Source: Archangium sp.
GTDB taxonomy: Bacteria > Myxococcota > Myxococcia > Myxococcales > Myxococcaceae
Direction of reading: 5' to 3'
Assembly (NCBI GenBank): GCA_030681645.1
Contig: JAUXRX010000042.1
Coordinates: 207,534 to 271,533 of the forward strand
DNA length: 64,000 nucleotides
Shown here: positions 62,481 through 64,000 of the stretch, in pieces
Layout of the letters: every line of letters starts with the position of its first letter
Numbering within the stretch: position 1 is the stretch's first letter
Notes under the pieces: model-generated
The model's input: only the letters and a program-made list of their open reading frames with translations
The model's database searches: none
What the model was told of the DNA's origin: nothing
Translations under genes and position numbers: made by a program

Positions 62481-63734
62481 ATGTCAGCAGGTTGGTCACC
62501 GCAAGTAGGTTTGAGCCGGGCGCTCTTTGTACTATCGGACGCCCTCGATCTGGTCGGAGTCGACGACGTCCTTCACGGGAAGCGGGTCGCGTGGCTCGGC
62601 CGCCAACTCGTCGGCGTGCTGGGCGAGCCCGAGTGGCAGCAAGACGTCCACCACGCCTCGTTGGTGCATGACTGCGGGGTCTCGTCGACGCTGCTTCACA
62701 GCCGCTTGGTGGAGCACGTCGCCACGGTGGACGGGCACTCCGAGGTGGGGGCACGGCTGCTGGCCGACTTCAGGCCCCTGGCCCACCTCTCAGAGGTCGT
62801 ACGTCACCACCACACCCCGTGGGCTCACCTGCGCGACCTGGACCCGCGCACGGCGAAGCTCGCGAACCTCATCTTCCTCGCCGACCGGGTCGACGTGCTG
62901 CAAGCGAGCGCCGCGCCCCCAGACGCGGCGAGCCTGCGCAGGCTGGTGAACCAACGGCTCCTGCAACCCTGGGCGCACCTCTTCGCGCCCGACCTGGTGG
63001 ATGCCGCCCGCCAGGTGTTGGAAGATCCCCAGGTGGTGCGCGCGCTCCGAAGCCAGGCGCGCGAGCTCCTCGCGGAGCCAGAACGAGACGGGCCCTGTTC
63101 GTTGACGCCCGCCGACGCGCGCGGCCTGGCGCTGCTCTTCGCGCAGACGGTGGACGCCAAGAGCGCCTTCACCGCCCGCCACTCCAACGGTGTCGCCGCG
63201 CTGGCGCTGCACCTCGCCGACGCCAGCGGGCTGTCCCGCGGGCCACGTGAGGTCCTGGAGATCGCAAGCCTCCTCCACGACCTGGGGAAGCTCCGGGTGC
63301 CCGATGAGATCCTGGAGAAGCCCGGCGCGCTGGATGCGCGGGAGCTGGCCACCATGCGGCTTCATTCATCGGATTCGCGCCTCATCCTCGATCGCATTGG
63401 CGGGTTCGAAGACATCGCGCGCCTGGCTGGCATGCACCACGAGCTGCTCGATGGCAGCGGCTATCCCGACGGCCTGCGAGGTGAAGAGATCCCCATCGAG
63501 GCGCAGTTCATCACCGTGGCCGACATCTTCCAGGCCCTCGCCCAGGACAGGCCCTATCGAAAGGCGCTGGCCCCGAAGGAGATCCTCTCCATCCTCCAGG
63601 CGCAGGTGACGACAGGGCGCCTCGACGCCCGATTGGTCAGCATCATCGCCATGGACGTGGAGTTTGCGTGGACCCTGGCGCGGGTCGATGAGGCTCCTGG
63701 GTCCACCCCTCATCGCGCGGTGGCGGGAGCTTGA
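62481..63734 (+). CDS. HD-GYP domain phosphodiesterase with N-terminal degenerate HD domain
   Basis: About 417 residues from ATG 62481. The C-terminal HD-GYP domain (about 225-400) has ARHSNGVAALALHLA, the metal motif SLLHDLGKLRVP, HHE in MHHELLDGSGYPDGLRGEEI with the GYP-type loop, and ADIFQALAQDRPYRK. These mark cyclic-di-GMP phosphodiesterases of the HD-GYP class. The N-terminal half has a second, weaker HD-like pattern (ASLVHDCGVSSTLL, DGHSEVGARLLADF, VVRHHHTPWAHL), so the protein is a tandem HD architecture of a type seen in phosphorelay-independent sensors. No signal peptide. Monocistronic. Confidence 0.88.
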   Translation: MSAGWSPQVGLSRALFVLSDALDLVGVDDVLHGKRVAWLGRQLVGVLGEPEWQQDVHHASLVHDCGVSSTLLHSRLVEHVATVDGHSEVGARLLADFRPLAHLSEVVRHHHTPWAHLRDLDPRTAKLANLIFLADRVDVLQASAAPPDAASLRRLVNQRLLQPWAHLFAPDLVDAARQVLEDPQVVRALRSQARELLAEPERDGPCSLTPADARGLALLFAQTVDAKSAFTARHSNGVAALALHLADASGLSRGPREVLEIASLLHDLGKLRVPDEILEKPGALDARELATMRLHSSDSRLILDRIGGFEDIARLAGMHHELLDGSGYPDGLRGEEIPIEAQFITVADIFQALAQDRPYRKALAPKEILSILQAQVTTGRLDARLVSIIAMDVEFAWTLARVDEAPGSTPHRAVAGA

Positions 63735-63736
63735 TT

Positions 63737-63755
63737 CGGTTGCTCCGCGCAACCG
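63737..63755. terminator. hairpin after the HD-GYP gene
   Basis: Perfect arms cggttgc and gcaaccg around a 5-base loop, 3 bases after the stop. There is no clear T-run, so intrinsic termination is possible but unproven. Confidence 0.4.
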
Positions 63756-63859
63756 TTGCGTGGGTCTTCGTATTGGGCGTGATCGCGTTCAAGTCATCGC
63801 GAAACTTCGCTTGATACAGCGGCGCGCGTTTCGAAACGAGACACGCCACTGGAGACCCA

Positions 63860-64000
63860 ATGACCACCCGTATCGAACGCGTCGAATATGACGACGCGAG
63901 TGTCCGCAAGTTCATGATTGCCTCGGTGCTGTTCGGCGCCGTCGGCCTGCTGGTCGGGCTGTGGATCGCGCTCCAGCTCGCCTGGCCCGCGCTGAACTTC
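63860..64000 (+). CDS. ccoN: cbb3-type cytochrome c oxidase subunit I, 5' end only
   Basis: The 47 visible residues (MTTRIERVEYDDASVRKFMI, then LVGLWIALQLAWPALNF) match the N-terminus of CcoN, including the first membrane helix and the conserved WPALNF. The catalytic subunit reduces O2 at high affinity in the inner membrane. A ggaga site precedes the ATG by 6-7 bases. The rest, and probably the cco operon, lies beyond the window. No Fnr-type box was found in the 125-bp upstream gap. Confidence 0.9.
   Translation, partial: MTTRIERVEYDDASVRKFMIASVLFGAVGLLVGLWIALQLAWPALNF

Noticed and set aside
63756..63859. Possible Fnr/Anr box upstream of ccoN (ttgat half-site)
   Set aside because: Only a half-site is present; no inverted partner at the correct spacing.

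Overview
The window is high-GC, lipoprotein-rich DNA that looks like a member of the Myxococcota (Myxococcales-type). The evidence is four Hanks-type Ser/Thr kinases in 64 kb, one of them coupled to a sigma factor; a DUF2378 (TIGR02265) protein, a family largely confined to myxobacteria; a CSLREA/beta-helix protein ending in a MYXO-CTERM-like tail (Gly-Cys, hydrophobic stretch, five Arg); many Cys-rich lipoproteins with delta-60 or DUF7151-like repeats; and an AI-2E-family transporter, HD-GYP and cbb3 oxidase context. I saw no tRNA, rRNA, CRISPR array, intact transposase or phage genes.

Layout. 1-3.0 kb: a Ser/Thr kinase running off the left edge, with four tiny genes upstream on the same strand. 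3.1-8.5 kb: a DUF3857/transglutaminase-like TPR protein and a convergent lipoprotein. 8.6-11.8 kb: a sigma factor and zinc-finger kinase pair. 12-14 kb: AI-2E-family transporter, a small protein and DUF2378. 14.0-17.7 kb: a tightly overlapping arsenic operon (thioredoxin-like protein, arsD and arsA remnants, anchored thioredoxin, CcdA-like protein, ArsR, Acr3, ArsC). 17.9-24.6 kb: zinc-ribbon protein, an unknown protein beside a decayed NAD(P)-binding gene, a TPR kinase, an MpaB-like protein and a collagen-like lipoprotein. 24.7-28.7 kb: a second arsA locus with an internal deletion, small envelope proteins, and a HAD hydrolase. 28.7-32.5 kb: two tandem DUF4139 proteins. 32.5-33.7 kb: a MITE-like inverted repeat, an orphan AbiEi-like gene and a truncated gene.

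33.7-44.8 kb is the most unusual part: four co-directional, almost touching genes for large exported proteins. They are a cysteine-peptidase-like/delta-60 lipoprotein, a 1,575-residue multi-lectin-like lipoprotein, a protein that resembles the N-terminal module of vitellogenin-type lipid transfer proteins, and a small lipoprotein. I infer an envelope or surface complex, possibly for lipid or glycan handling. 44.9-57.2 kb holds further lipoproteins, a divergent LysR/oxidoreductase pair and several broken genes. 57.3-64 kb holds a HemN/HemW-type radical SAM enzyme, two small stress-type proteins, a frameshifted kinase next to an OmpA-like protein, an HD-GYP phosphodiesterase and the start of ccoN.

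Two families of short palindromic repeats recur. One is inside the first kinase and between convergent genes. The other lies upstream of three or more genes, in one case directly supplying a ribosome binding site. An unusual number of genes carry single frameshifts or internal deletions, so either local gene decay or sequencing/assembly indels must be considered.
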